64,000 bases of DNA from Coniella vitis (GCA_011317545.1 WUJK01000012.1:1439001-1503000), one strand, 5' to 3'; numbered from the stretch's first letter, positions 1-12,786 are shown. Notes: generated from the sequence alone by a model not told the origin. Numbers and translations: made by a program.

Positions 1-1477
1 AAAATAGTGCTTACATACATACTATGTAGTCTGCCAAAAGAACGCAACAATCCGATACGGATGCAGATCCATATCAAAGCTTTCATTCATCCTGGAGAAA
101 CACGACCCCCAGTCTGCTGTGACGTGACCTGGCCTGGCCTGGCCTGACCTGAACCTGACGCTGGCGGCTCTTGGCTGTCCGACCCAATCTCACATTTTTT
201 CTGACGATAAACGAACACCGTACACAGACAGAAGCACAAACTATTAGAAAAAACGGCATGCATAGGCCTCTCTGTTAGGCTCTGTCAGGGAATCGCGAAG
301 AGAAGAAGAACGGGGGACAGTCCATCCGCGGAATGTATAAATCACATGGCTGGGAGGGACAGAAGACAAATGATAGGGCCTTTTTGTACAACACATTACT
401 GTCGCGGCTCGCTTTTTTCATGCACCAGGACAGGACAGGCCAGCCTTGCAGATTTTCCTCTCCATCGCAATGCAGATACGGGCTGACACCGTGAGTAGGT
501 CCCAGTACACATGTCACTTTTATGATATGATGAACTGAACATTCACGGATGGTGAAGTCCATTCCCCTACCCCAGGACCTCGACGTCATGCACCGCCGCG
601 CTTTGATTGTCACTCCCAGTCCTTTCATCTGATCACTGGTTCTTTTCTTTTCTTCATGCTGCCCCAGCCCGTCTGCTTTGACCTGATCCGAGCAAGCAAT
701 GAGGCACAGTCGCGACGCGCAGATCATTGGAATCTCAGGATCGTGCCCAGCCCCGTCCCGACTCCCGCAACGTCAGAATGTCTCTGGAGCCAGACAGCTT
801 CGCTTTCTTTGCTATTACTACCTAGGTATCATTATTCATCTTGTGAATTCTTTCATCAACTGCATTCTCAAAAACCCTCTGCATATGCTTAGCAATTCTG
901 CCTTTGGCTTCTTTTGTGGGTCTCCAACAGTAAATCCCCGAATCATCAATTATGATGTCGACATTATGGATTGGCCATGTAATTTACAATTAACCTCCGT
1001 TTCAATGTGAGTTAAATAACAACTCCTTCTTGTCATAACCAAGCTGAGCTTACACTCAAGATTCGTTTCGAAAAAGAAACATGCGGCACCTCGTAGGGTT
1101 GCTCCCAAAGCCATCATTGTTCTACTTCTTCACCCGGGTCCGCCAAGCCTTACATGGTATTTCTATCGAAGCGCCTTCAGATCCTGTATGCCTGCTGTCT
1201 ATCGACGGGTATCACAATCCTAAAAGCTCCCTTCTTTGTTGCTTTTCTTTCACTATCCCTTTTATGTCTCACAGCCATCACCCGCGTCTATATCGTCAAG
1301 CTGCCAGTCCGTTGACTTCGTGGAAGAGTTGCTGCCAGTGGATCTGCGGTCGTAGGTGTCATCTAACGGTCGGTTTGACGCTAAGCGAGACTTTGCTTTG
1401 AGGGCATTCCAGCTTCTTTATGTGCTTTGCTGCCGTGAGTGCTCATCCTGGAATGAATGTCTTGCTAGTCCTCTCCT
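1..1477. other. Intergenic, no gene recognised
   Basis: Only short overlapping ORFs without recognisable domains or codon bias are present. Visible structure is a run of CCTGG/CCTGA units near 126-158 and one copy of the TACTATGTA 9-mer at 20-28. The right part is the 3' flank of the minus-strand acyltransferase. Confidence 0.6.
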
Positions 1478-2452
1478 CTACTTCAAGTCAACGCCGCTAG
1501 CCTTGACTGTCGATGCGGCTATGGGCGCCTCCTGTCCCCGAGCCTTGTATGTGAGGTTGATAATCTCTTTGAGCATCAGGTCCCGTGTCTTTTTGCAAAG
1601 CTCATCGACATCTGCAGTCGTCAGGCCGGTGGTGGGGATGGGTTCAAGGACTACAAGTCCACAGTCAGTGCCAGTTACTTGAAAGAAGAGCCAAGATTGA
1701 TACAACAAGAAATGTACGGGCATTTCGGTAGCCTTACCTTTGCACGGGATCTTCCCCGACGTGAAGACGTAATCCTTGGGGTGCAGCACATTGCTATAGT
1801 TGGCAGCTACCACAGGTACGATGGGTACTTGTGCCTGAACAGCCAAATGGAATGCGCCTTTCTTGAATGGCAGCAGCATGGGCTCTTTGGCATAGCTCCT
1901 CGTGCCCTCGGGGAACATGTATACGCTCTGCTTCATCCTGCTCATCTGGTCTGCGGCACCCTGCATTGCCTCGCGCGCGTCCTTGCTGTTTTTGCGGTCG
2001 ATGAAGATGGACCCGCTCAGCGTCATGAACCAACCCAGGAAAGGCGTCTTCTTCAGGCTGCTCTTGGCCGTCACGCTGCAGTACTTGGGGAACATGCAGC
2101 CCAGCATAAGCACGTCGAGTTCCGTCTGATGGTTGCCGAGGAAGACGGCAGGGCGCGTCTTTTCTAGGTATCCGTTGGGGTCGATAACTTCAAAGGTGAC
2201 GCCCGTGGTCGCCGCCATGATGTACTTGAAGAAGCGCGCAGTAGCCCATTGCGCAATCTGCCTTTGGCCCAAGATGCCGAGCACGATGGAAGCGACAACA
2301 CCGTACAGTGCTGCGAGGACGAGCGAGATGTACGATGCCAGACAGCGGGCGGCGAAGCCTGCTATGGAAGACATGGGGGAGAGGGCGTAGAGAGATGTCG
2401 TGAGGGCGGTATAGCCCCCCAGAAAGTATCCCAGGTAGGTGAAGAAGGACAT
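1478..2452 (-). CDS. 1-acyl-sn-glycerol-3-phosphate acyltransferase (LPA acyltransferase, Slc1/PlsC family)
   Basis: Predicted to transfer an acyl chain from acyl-CoA to lysophosphatidic acid, making phosphatidic acid for phospholipid and triacylglycerol synthesis at the ER or lipid droplet. The protein has N-terminal hydrophobic segments (about residues 1-60), then acyltransferase motif I NHQTELD (catalytic His108, Asp113) and motif III FPEGTRS (180-186). Start is the ATG at 2452. I place one 87-nt intron at 1651-1737 (donor GTAAGGC, acceptor TTGTAG), giving 295 aa, the usual length for fungal Slc1. That intron is a multiple of three and has no stop, so an unspliced message would still be read through. 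The gene is divergent from the DENND11-like gene across about 1.3 kb. Family assignment is secure; substrate preference is inferred from the family. Confidence 0.92.
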   Translation of the reverse strand: MSFFTYLGYFLGGYTALTTSLYALSPMSSIAGFAARCLASYISLVLAALYGVVASIVLGILGQRQIAQWATARFFKYIMAATTGVTFEVIDPNGYLEKTRPAVFLGNHQTELDVLMLGCMFPKYCSVTAKSSLKKTPFLGWFMTLSGSIFIDRKNSKDAREAMQGAADQMSRMKQSVYMFPEGTRSYAKEPMLLPFKKGAFHLAVQAQVPIVPVVAANYSNVLHPKDYVFTSGKIPCKGKATEMPVHFLLYQSWLFFQVTGTDCGLVVLEPIPTTGLTTADVDELCKKTRDLMLKEIINLTYKARGQEAPIAASTVKASGVDLK

Positions 2453-3767
2453 CGTGGTGGAGGCGCAAAGAGGGCTGGCAGGTCGGGTCTCCCTCCTGTC
2501 ACAATTCGTTTTCTAGGATGCCAAGCACAGGGAGAAAGAGTCAGTAAAGGCGCTAACAAAGCCGAGCAGCAAGATTGACTTGGTGGCTTGCTCGAGGCCC
2601 AGCTCTCCGAGTGAGAGTGGGACACATGACACGATGGAAGCAGGGCAGGCCGAGCATGTGAAATCTGGACCTACACAGTCAGTGGGTGGAGCGAGAGGAC
2701 GTGGTTCGTTGGCCCAGCCTCGTGCAGCAAGACGAGCTGTGCTGTGGGTAAGCTTGTCCTCCTTTGGGAGAGGGAAGAATGAACGGGCGGCAGACGGCCA
2801 GAGACACTTTGCGAGTGCTGGCAAGAAGTTGAACGAAAGTGTTGCGATGGTCAGCTGCTCAGACCTGGACGGAGAAAATCGTCCCAGTGACCCACCAAAA
2901 AGTTGTCTCTGCTTGCTTGCTCCTGCCACCACCTTGGCCGAGGCTTGTTGTCTCGTCACAGTTAGCGCTGTCAATTTGTTGGGGGTTCTCGTGGGGGAAA
3001 CAAGCACTGGCAAACCGGCTACATAGCGAAAGCTAGGGCAATAGCATCCCTGTGCAGACCTGGGGTTACCCGCTGCAATCTCGCCAGTACAGGGGTGTTA
3101 TAAGGCACTAACGCCTGCTAGAATACTGTAGAAGCCACTTACAATGGCAGCAGTTCCAGCATGTACTATTGTACCGTGTAGGTAGGCCGTACCCCTCTCC
3201 CCAAAAAGCCTGCCAAGGTACTCGCAGCATTAGAATTGTTAGTGTAGCACACATGAGGTTTGCACTTCCTAGAGCCAAACAGCAATAAGTTCTGCTGTCT
3301 TGGTACCTTAATAATACATAGTAATGATGCATATAAAGCTACCACGCTCGAGTCGATAAAGTAATTCTACATGTGGCCTGTACGAGCATCAAGCCTATCC
3401 ATCGAGCGAGAGCCCCGTAGCCGGCAATGGCCTTATGGCAGGGCCTGGCACCAAACCTTATCTGGACGTCACTCCATCCTTGAGAAACGACGTCCAAATT
3501 CACACCTTGTGCGTCGCAAGGACCGTCCTTTCGTCTACAGAAACTCCCACAGCGCACCTGTTAGTCATCTGCGAACACTCAGAAACCCCATCAACGAACG
3601 ACCTGTCCCCGTGCCCCTGCTTTGCGACGGACTGGACAAAGTGGCGCAAACACGAACGCCTCTTGCCATGACCCCGTCGCCATAACCTCATTATCCGCAC
3701 CGTTCTCCAGACGCAACCACATACTGTACACACTACAGCGAGGGCGCCTTGCTGTCCGCGCGTGGCC
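2453..3767. other. Divergent intergenic region
   Basis: Shared upstream region of the acyltransferase (-) and DENND11-like (+) genes. ORFs here are short, overlapping and low in coding character. It holds one TACATAGTA 9-mer at 3315-3323. No other feature is supported. Confidence 0.6.
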
Positions 3768-5844
3768 ATGCCTACGCCACCCAAAGGGCCACCCGCCCAG
3801 TCCTCGTCTTCGACAGCCAACGCTCTAGCCGACCTCCCCTCCATCTCCGCCTTATTCCTCATCGACTTCGATGTCAAAGCCGGTTACACGATAAAATGGA
3901 AACGTGCCATTGCAGATCTCGAGCTTGAAGGTGTCGTTGAATACAAGAGTCTGCCCTCGGGCCTGCATACTGTCTCGGAAGACCTCATATACTTTGTTCA
4001 TGAGGATGGCTACGCTGGACTCAGTGCATTTGTCAATGCACCTACAGATGAGGAGGAGTCACGTCATGCCCGCATGATTGCTGTCGGCGTGCTTGTGCCT
4101 CTGAGCTATGGACGCCTGGGCAGGGCATGGCGCCATGCCGAAGGACTCAAAAAGATAGCGGCCAAGCTTGCAGAAGACCCGAAGCAGACCATCCTCTTAG
4201 ACGAGTACTGGCAGACTTGTGGAACGCGCGAACCAAGCCAGCAGCCTGCGCCCATCAGTGACTCGCCTATGGCATCACCTGCGCTGGGAAGGAGTGCCGC
4301 TCCTCAAAATCACATAAGAAACAGGTCGACGTCTGAAGGGGGAGCATTGACACAGTCTGGGAACAGACTCTCGCCGCATCACCCTGCATGGAGCCTGAAC
4401 AGCTTGTTGGATACCTTTGGGCCACTGATTTTCCCCATATATCGTGCAGCATTGTTACGGAAACGCATTTTGATATCCACACATACCCCAGTCAACGAAG
4501 CTTGTAATTTTGGTATGGGTTGATCTGCTCGTCCTCCTAACTTTTGGGTTGTGGGCGCACTGCTAATGGCTTTGCACAGTATACGACATTTCCATTCTCG
4601 CAAACATCCCTTTCTCTATCTGCGAACTTTTAGATCCCGATGCTCCTTCACAAAGGCTTCGGCCCCTCTTCACGATTGGCGTCCACGACATTCCCTTTCT
4701 CATGGCTGACAACGCAAAGAGACCCGGCCCAACGCCCGAGCAGCCCTCGTCTCCTCTCGGCCATGCCAGTTCTGGCTGGATTGCCTGTACAACAGACAGC
4801 ATTCTTGCAATGAAAGATGACCTCTGGGACGTTCTCATTACCATGCCTCAGACACATGGTACAAATCCAAGGATAAAAGTTTGGCCAACTGTGGAATTCT
4901 CCCAAGGGAAACCGTTGAAAGCCACACAACGCGATCTGCGACGCTTCCGCACTCTCAAAGCCGGCCTGCGGCGTCTCGCCACAGCCACCAGCAACGCCAT
5001 CTCCGACGAGGATCATCCCATGGCAGCTAATGTAGCCCAAGACAGACCATCCACTCTATCCCATCGGCAATCCCATCTCTCTCCTTCCACAAAGACAGTA
5101 TCCCCATCGCCAAACATCGAAGACCCCGACATACTCTCCGATGCCGCAGACAAGATCGTCGAGCCGATGACGTGGGCAGCGCTCGCATACAGCGGCTTCA
5201 TATGGTGGGCCTCTGCAGGCGAGCAAGGACAATCCGACGAGGCTGAGGAAGCCGCGCATGACAATGGCTTGCTTGCTGATCTGATACCCAGCCCTTCACC
5301 GGGCCATCCACAACATCAACGACGACCTAGTGGCAGCTTCAACGTTACGGGCATGAGCGGTGTTGTTAGCGAAAACACAACGTCTATCATCACTCGGCGC
5401 TCTACTACCATTGACGGCTTTGTATCAGGCTGGGGCGATCAAGCGGAGGCGGGTGATGACGAAGGTCGCGCGCGCGTCGAGCTGGGCATCATCACCTACT
5501 TTCATCGCCTGACAACGAGCATACTGGGTACGCTCTCGGAAATTGTGGCAACCACAGATGAGGATGAATACACAGACCTCGATGTCTCACAATCACCGTC
5601 TGAACCTGAAAGAGAGGACGACTCGGCACGACTTTTGTCGCATTCCAACGAAAATGAAGACATGGGGCACGAGTATGCCGGCCCAGAGGTGCGTATTGAT
5701 AGCGAGGCGCTCGCAGCCATGGGTCTCGATGTATGGAGCGATGCAGACGCTGCATTTGTCAGAGAAGTGGTTGCGCGGTACTTTGATCGGCGGGCGAGAG
5801 TTGAAGGCAAGGGTATCGAGGTTTGTGGAATGAGAGTCTGCTGA
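3768..5844 (+). CDS. DENND11/LCHN-like protein (DUF2347 with DUF4484)
   Basis: Homologue of the LCHN/DENND11 family, DENN-related proteins linked to membrane traffic; yeast Anr2 belongs to the same wider group. The N-terminal block (about residues 25-130) has the hallmark order: a hydrophobic FLIDFD strand, then LEGVVEYKSLPSGLH, then EDLIYFVHE, matching the spacing in animal LCHN. The second exon continues this domain and then a Ser/Pro/acidic low-complexity middle and a conserved tail ending EVCGMRVC. Start is ATG 3768; a GTG six bases upstream is not used. One 67-nt intron lies at 4513-4579 (GTATGG donor, GCTAATG branch, GCACAG acceptor) and restores frame, giving 669 aa. The Rab target is unknown and cannot be read from sequence. 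Confidence 0.88.
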
Positions 5845-6789
5845 CTGGAAATCTGCCACTTTTTACCAAAGTGCATGCGGGCATTTTGGAAAGCCTCCCG
5901 GCAATCCACATGTAAACTCCGTTGGCTTCTTCGCGCCTTTGGATATGAGTTTCATACGAGTCTTGGGGTTGTTCCTCTCTCTGACATGTGTAAGTGGTGC
6001 TGGCAGGGGTGAAAGAGCGGTGTTATTTGCCGAAGTGGTTATTTTTCTGTTACATTTTTCTTCTTTGCATAGAGCGTTGCGGGTGTTCTTTGAGTCCATT
6101 AAGATAGGTGTAGGATAGGGTAAAACACGATATGACATGGCAACGTTACATGTCCGCGACAAGATTGTAGTTTGTGGTGCAATAGTTGAGTCAGGACAAA
6201 ATGACTACGATGATCCTTCGTAGTGCCCGGCACATCATTCGTGTCATTCAAAACATGTTCGTAGGAGGTCTTCAAATTTGGCTATCAAAGTCTGATAATC
6301 TCGGTACAATAACTCAGACTCGAACACTGACTGCCCAGGCTTCTTACTGACTCGATACTTTTCTGTTCCGTCTTTTTCTCCTTCTTTTTTTCCCTGTGGT
6401 TTTCTGTATCACATCCAGTCATGCAGTAGAGCTTGATTTCCCAACAGGGACAGCTCAAAAATGCCAGTCGTCGCTTATGCGCTTACTATACCCATTGCAG
6501 TCGGATGTTGGTCCGTATAATGGTACAGCAAAGACGAAGCAACCAGCTCTTCGCAACGTGAGCCTTGATTCTCCGGCAGTTCAAATGCTTCTGTCAATTC
6601 GTAATACCATCCCATTGCGCACTTTAACAATCCTTAATAGTCCCATACGCAAACCGAGCCAAGTCGTAACTGAACGCGAGAAGGACAGCTTCTTCACACA
6701 GGTGCTGCTACTTGGCTTGTCCAGGACTGTTGGACTGTCGCAGTGCGGCTTCGACTCGTCTCAAGATGGATTGCAAAGGGTGGAAAATT
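5845..6789. other. Convergent 3' intergenic region
   Basis: Lies between the 3' ends of the DENND11-like (+) and GNAT (-) genes. It is pyrimidine-rich around 6361-6390. No ORF with recognisable content. Confidence 0.6.
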
Positions 6790-9097
6790 TTAGGCCCAGG
6801 GGTTCTTGGGAGGACCCTCTGTTTTGATGTCGGAGGATTCATCCCGGCACACGATGTGCCAGACCTGAATATCGAGCCACTCGCCAGCTTCGCCCAATCC
6901 GACCTTGCGAGCCTTAGTCAGAGTATGCGAGTGGTCATATCCCTCCTTGAGAAGGATGTCGGAAAGCCACTTGGTCTCGGGGTCCTCCTGGTCGCGGAAG
7001 GCGAATTCAACGCTGACGCTCAAGTACTGGCGAGTGCCGAGCAAAGCCGGCTTGCAGGCCTTGACTTCTTCACCATCGAACCAGCCGTCGTGAAGGGCAT
7101 TCATGGTAGACATGCGCTCAGAGCAGCAGGCGGTGAGACGACTCAAAAGGACCGCACCAATGCCTTTGCGGCGGCTGTCGTGGGCAACGTACATGTGGAT
7201 GCGGCCATTGAAGCGGCCAACGTTGTAGTGAACGTCACCAGCGAGACCCTGGGTAGGGATGGTCACAAGGCCAAAGGCCACAACGGGGCCGTGACTAGGG
7301 TCCTTCTGGTGCTGCTGCGGATCTTTTGGGTCAAGACCATGCAGACCAACATGCTGCCACTGTCGCGAGGCCTCGCTTCGCTTGCGAACCAAAGCCTTGT
7401 GCTCACGAGCGACGACGCGTGAGGACTTCCCGCCAATGGCGACGATGAAGGGGGTCTCAGCTTCGTCGCACTGCTCGAAAAGGCGCTCCAGGTCCTTGAG
7501 ACTAAGTGGCTTGTTGTCCAGAGCCTGAGTGCCATTGGCAACCTCCCAGTTGTAGATTTGCATGATCGCTGAAAGATCGCTCTTGCGAGCGGGGCGCATG
7601 AAGAACATGACCTTGGAGTCTCCGGGACACATGGTATCGAGATCGGGCTCCGCGATTTTGAGGGGTACATCGTCAATAGCATTGCCCCAAAGATAGGGGT
7701 GGACGCCCTGGCGGTTGCGCTTGTTCTTCAGGTTCTTGACGCGACGCTTGTGCTTTTCCATTTCGGGCTTACTTCGAGATTCAGAAGTGTCAATGAGGCG
7801 GCGCGGAAGTTCTTCGCCGAAGTTGCGGAGATCTTCAGGGTCGATAATGGTGTCCGGATAGTCCACAGGCTTGCAGAGCTTGCCGTCAAACGTGTTTACG
7901 TCACAATTTTGGTGGCCTGCGACATTCTTCTTGAGGAAGCGAGCTTTGGGAACTTTGAACTTGCTCATTTCGTCAACCCAGGCCGCCATGTACTCACCCT
8001 GCCAGTCGTGGTCCCAGCCTGCATCACCGTTCCAAAAAGCCGGTTTGTGAAGACCGGCGTCGCCAAAGTTGAGAGCAAGGCGACAACCGTCAGCAATCTC
8101 ACCGCGTATGTCTTTGCGAACGAGCTGCAGAGCAGTGTCGACATCATCGCCTCGTAAAATTCGAGCAGCGGGGTCGTCATCCTCGGAACTGATCGTGGAG
8201 ACGGTTTCTGGGAGAGACTGCGAGCTGACACTCCTGGTTGGGCGCCACTTGGGCTTCTGGAAGCGGCGCTGAGCTTCATCTCCCTGGAGCCAGCGTATGC
8301 CCTTGTCACCATCAGGCTCCTGGTTTTCCTCGAAAACTGTATTCGGGTTAGCAATCAATATTTGACGCCCTATGTATGCATTTTCAGCATTCATGCTTCC
8401 AGTACCCATCGCTATACTTGCCTTGCTTGACAGTTTCCTGTTTCTTGATACCAGTGACGTGGCCTTGAACGGGGGCACTCTGTCGGATCGTCTTCTCACT
8501 GTCCGCCTCCGAGGCCACCTTTGCGCGAAAGAGACCGTTTTTTTGCTTGCCGCTATCATTCTCTTTATCGTCGAAAAACTTGTAGGGCTTAAGGACAGGC
8601 AAGTCCAAGGTCTCCTGAGCGTGAACCTGCTCAGAGTCATTAGACAAGAGAGTTTGAGAGTGCTGGTCTACCGACTGCGAGGTTTGGGATCCCGTGGTGG
8701 AAGCTTGCGACTGGCCACGAGGGCCCGTGAGGCGTGCTTTTGAGACTGAGTTGAAATCAGTAATGTACAGAGACTTTCGTTGACTGGTGATGTCTTCGGA
8801 AGTGATCGAAGCCAAGCTTGAAGCAGTCGTGCCAAGGACACGAGGGGGCAAGTCAGCATTGAAGGCATCTTCAGTCTGTCGAAGCAGGTGAGGAGGAATG
8901 CCGCCTCCTACGTGAAGTTCCTGCTGGCGGGCGCCTCTGCTGAACTCTTCAAGAAGTCTCTGGCGGAACATCTCCGTTCCTCTTTTGATGAGATGTTCCT
9001 GTCGAATGAGAGACATCTCATGCTGACCTCCGGACGTGTCAGCAATCGACGCGTACCACGTCATGGTAAAGTTGATGCCCTGCATTGGGAGAGGCAT
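6790..9097 (-). CDS. GNAT-family N-acetyltransferase with long N-terminal extension
   Basis: The C-terminal third has a GNAT fold: a strand-rich region (VVAFGLVTIP, RIHMYVAHDS) followed by acetyl-CoA-binding motif A, RRKGIGAVLL, at about residue 604 of 730. The long N-terminal part begins with a conserved-looking block (TWYASIAD...GGQHEMSLIRQEH) and continues as disordered Ser/Gln-rich sequence, so this is a fungal multi-region protein, not a simple acetyltransferase. Substrate unknown. Two reading frames must be joined. The acceptor at 8337 has a perfect TTGCTAAC branch and TACAG end; the only upstream donor restoring frame that I find is GTATCA at 8451 (intron 8337-8451, 115 nt). A better-looking donor, GTATAG at about 8416, breaks frame, so this junction is unresolved. 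Start ATG 9097 is the first Met; an upstream exon is possible. Divergent from ARL2. Confidence 0.75.
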
Positions 9098-10791
9098 CGT
9101 GCTTTGGATTCGTCAGTATATGTTGTAACAATAGCAAAACGTATCCGTCAGCTCGTGAAGGGATTGGCGCAAGTGATACATACTCAGTGTATGACGTGAA
9201 AACAGTCTTGGTTTCTGTATCAAATGTGTTTTTGGACGTTCTTTGACAGTAACAGCGAGATCGCTGGCTTGGGCAACTAGGAAGTAATTGGTAATGTTCT
9301 TGATTAGCATTGGCCAACTACGTTATGGTGATCCTTTCGAAGGGGTGTTACGAAAGACGGCAGCGAACAGCTCCGCCAGATCTGAGTCTTTTGGCCGAGA
9401 TCAAAAGAGTTGGACAAGAACTTAGCCAAGTAGGGTTGACTCTGCTCATACAATCCAGACTGGCCCAATATCAGAAGACTAGAAAGACAACAAAGAGACT
9501 TACCAAGGTAATTGGAGTGAGAAGGCCAAGAACTTGCAGTGCTCTGTTACTTGGACTTCCCAGTAGAAAAGGCGAAGTGGCAGCACAGGTATCACAGCCC
9601 ACGCAGAGCAGCACTGTTGTGTGAGGAGGACGGTTGCAAAGAGAGAGAAGAGAAAGGGGAGGAGGCGGAAGGAGAGCAGGTTTGAGATGGAGAGGGAAGA
9701 AGGGGAGAAGTTGGGACACTGACCGAGAGGATAGTAGGAGATGTATTGTTCTGGTATAATTCCTTGTAGCGGATGGCGAAAAGCTGGGATGTCGTCGTCG
9801 TAATACAGATGTGTATCACTGTGGTGTGTCGACGGAGAGGTTGTGTGTGGTGTTGCTACCGACGTCAATGACCACTGCGATGTGCTCCAAGGCGATATCT
9901 TTTGTGCTGTAGGAGTGGAATGGCTTCTGTCTCTGACTCCCAATGCAATTCGACAAGATGGGATCGCAAGCAGACTGGAAGCCGATGATTTGGACAAATC
10001 GACAAAAGATGCTATACTCTGAGCATAAAGAGCAAATCAGAAAGGTAAATATTGTAAAATATCCTGGCGTGTTGACTGCAGATTATATGCAAATCGCTGG
10101 AACAGTTTGCCTTGCAGGACATGCAATAAAAGTTTGTGGACGCTATCTTGTGCAAACATGATATTGGACCCATGAGAAGCTGATATGTGGCGGTCTTGAA
10201 ATCTTGCGGCTCTTCAGTCGACATTCACTGGAGAAGTGTGCACTGTCTGGTTCCCAGGCAAGAACGTGCCTTCCCAGTGAATGGGACCAGCCAGACTCAA
10301 CCAGTGCTCCTTCCTGGACAGCAGATATTGTGTATTTCGCATCAATCACCTGCTGAATAAGCCACCCAGGTCGGGCATTGATCCGATGTTGCAAGAGCCC
10401 TTGCCTGAGCCAGCTAAGCCATTTTATCTTGCTGCTCCTGCTTGAAAGCGGTGTTGATGCTGTGATCATTTGCCGTGGAAGCATAGAGAAGCATGCGGCC
10501 TGTCCGAACCAGTCCAGCCTATATTCGATTCAGCATTGGAGTATAGCCTGAAGAAGGGTATCGTAAGTAGAGGAACCCAACATCCACAAAAGTACTCAAG
10601 CTTGTTGCCGAGATCGTCCTCTGCATCCAAGGAGCCTTTGACGATGCATGCAATTGTTGGAGTCAAGCTGGGCCCTCAGAGTCCCCGAACCCTGAAAGTG
10701 TCAGGGTAACCCCGAGCACACGCTTGTTCGGTCCCTGCCTGGCTGGCAACAAAGCATTCTGCACACTTGTGCAACACTTGCATAGATCAAA
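9098..10791. other. Divergent intergenic region
   Basis: Upstream of both the GNAT (-) and ARL2 (+) genes. It has purine-rich (9630-9710) stretches and short ORFs only. No domain seen in any frame. Confidence 0.55.
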
Positions 10792-11589
10792 ATGCTTTCC
10801 ATTCTGAGAAAAGCCAGACTCAAGGACAAGGAGCTGCGGGTCCTGATGCTGTGAGTCCATGGCAATTCTCATGGGCAGAGACAGATACGTGTGCTGACAC
10901 GGCAGTCTAGAGGCCTGGACAATGCTGGCAAGACCACCATTGTCAAGAGGATCATGAATGAAGATGTCAACACTGTCAGCCCAACTCTTGGCTTCATCAT
11001 CAAGACTATCGATTACGTCGGGTGAGTTGCGATCAATGAGGCAGTCTGGAGCCTGTGGAGCATTGCTGATCTTCAATGCAGGTACAAGCTGAACATTTGT
11101 CAGTCTCAAAAATGAAGCATTGGGCTGCTAGAAGAAACGCTACAGACTGACACTTGGCATAGGGGATGTGGGAGGACAAAAGACTCTTCGATCCTACTGG
11201 AGGAACTACTTCGAAAAGACTGACGCACTGATATGGGTGGTTGATGCCACGGATCGGCTGCGAATCGAAGACTGCCGGGCCGAGCTACACGGTTTGCTGC
11301 AAGAAGAGGTACGCTGGCCAAGAGTCCGGCTTTCCCCCCGAACCACCGTGCTGCAATGCTGATGCTCGAGTGGCAGAGACTGTCGGGCGCCAGCCTTCTG
11401 GTATTTGCCAACAAGACGGACGTCGAAGGTTGCATGACAGGAAACGAGATCCTCAAGGCGCTGGATTTGGAGAGTATTCGCACCCACCAGTGGCATATCT
11501 TGAGGTGCAGCGCCATGACCGGCGATAACCTCAAGGAAGGGCTTGCATGGGTGGTCCAGGACGCCAAAGCGAGGCTGTTCCTCTACTGA
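10792..11589 (+). CDS. ARL2: ADP-ribosylation factor-like GTPase ARL2 (Cin4/Alp41 orthologue)
   Basis: Small GTPase of the tubulin-folding pathway; ARL2 acts with tubulin cofactors C, D and E in alpha/beta-tubulin assembly and also in traffic of lipidated cargo. Five exons assemble in frame: 10792-10850, 10911-11021, 11082-11098, 11163-11308 and 11377-11589, giving 181 aa against about 184 in animals. Motifs: P-loop GLDNAGKT (21-28), switch I TLGF (45-48), switch II WDVGGQ (63-68) and base-recognition NKTD (123-126). The family signature SYWRNYFE is present. The N-terminus is MLSILRKARLKDKEL, so Gly2 for myristoylation is absent; ARL2 is known not to depend on it. Introns are 60-68 nt with good donors. 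Exon 3 has only 17 nt, fixed by both junctions. Identification is secure. Confidence 0.95.
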
Positions 11590-12786
11590 AATGGGAAAGC
11601 TTATTGAAACAGGCGAGTGCTGTCATTATTACGAGATGGAAACACGCCAAAGTCAAAGGGCCACGACGCGTTTTTGCGTATCGGTGAAACCACTTTACTG
11701 GACGTTGACTGCCCAGCGTTACCGTCCTTGCTATGTAACGAGGTAAAACAATTCATCAAGAGTCGTAACACAACTGGTACCGACTCTGCGTGCCTGTTGT
11801 TCCTGCAGTGCAACGACAAGTTTGTTGAAGGGAAGCACCTCGATCAGGTTGTTTCATCACCAAAAAAACAAAACAGCCGCAATGCGATTTGTGTTTTAGC
11901 GTGCTTTTAGCGGGTCTGGCGGCTGCCCGGCCCCTGTCAGACCCCTGTCAAGCGTCTGTGGAGCCCCCTAGGGCTCACACGACGCGGCTGCGGTGGGCAC
12001 TGAGGGGTGCTGGCTGGCCCTGCGATTGGACCCCACGCCCACTTCCCCCCCAAAGCCCCCGTCACGCCAGCTCGCCTAGCAGTTACGGCCAAGGCTATCC
12101 AAGCCAGCGAGGCATTTGACGTGGGAACGGCGGCCCAACTCGCATCCTTGGGAAGCTACCTGCATTGCTACTCTGCCGTTGGGCATTGCGATTGGGCTTG
12201 TCTGCCAACGCTAATGTACGTTCGAACGTTCTCTTGCCTTCTTTTTGCTCGCTTTCGAAAAGCAAATCTGCAGACTGCAGACAGGAATCGTGAGATTCAC
12301 CTTTCTAGCACTGCATCTTGCTGTATGACCGTACACCAAGAAAGACAGATATTGGCCCTCCCTGCTGATCATCAATCTTTAGAAACACAGACCGACAGAC
12401 CCAAAGACAGCCAGCCAGCCAGCCAGCCAGCCAGACTGCCCGCCAATCGGTCAGTGCTGCTCTTCGGAACGCCCACCGCCTCATTGATCTGTCCTCGAAC
12501 CACGCCCAACACAACGCTCGGCGATTGCCCGCTGCAATTTAATCTGCCTGTGGCCTCCCCCACGCTGGCTGTTGCATGCGTGTCCAGTTCGTGTTGCGCC
12601 AGTGAAAAAGCCCCTTGGACCCGATGTCTTTATTGGAAGACGTAACCTGTAGCCGACCCGTTGCTCTTGTCACCCTCACGCTGAGTCCGACTGTCTCTCA
12701 CGACCGACCCTCCCAGCCACTGCCACTGCTCGCACCCGCACGCCCTCTGCCACATCCTCGCCTGCCTCCCATCACGCCGCCTAAGC
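11590..12786. other. Intergenic and probable long 5' leader of the gelsolin-like gene
   Basis: GC-rich, C/T-rich sequence typical of fungal promoters and leaders, including a (CCAG)6 microsatellite. ORFs here are low-complexity and overlap in all frames. No gene supported. Confidence 0.55.
12411..12434. repeat. (CCAG)6 microsatellite
   Basis: Six perfect CCAG units about 350 nt upstream of the gelsolin-like start codon. Probably in the promoter or leader; no function evident. Confidence 0.9.

Noticed and set aside
6712..7422. 236-codon plus-strand ORF
   Set aside because: Antisense shadow of the GNAT acetyltransferase core, which has clear motifs on the other strand.
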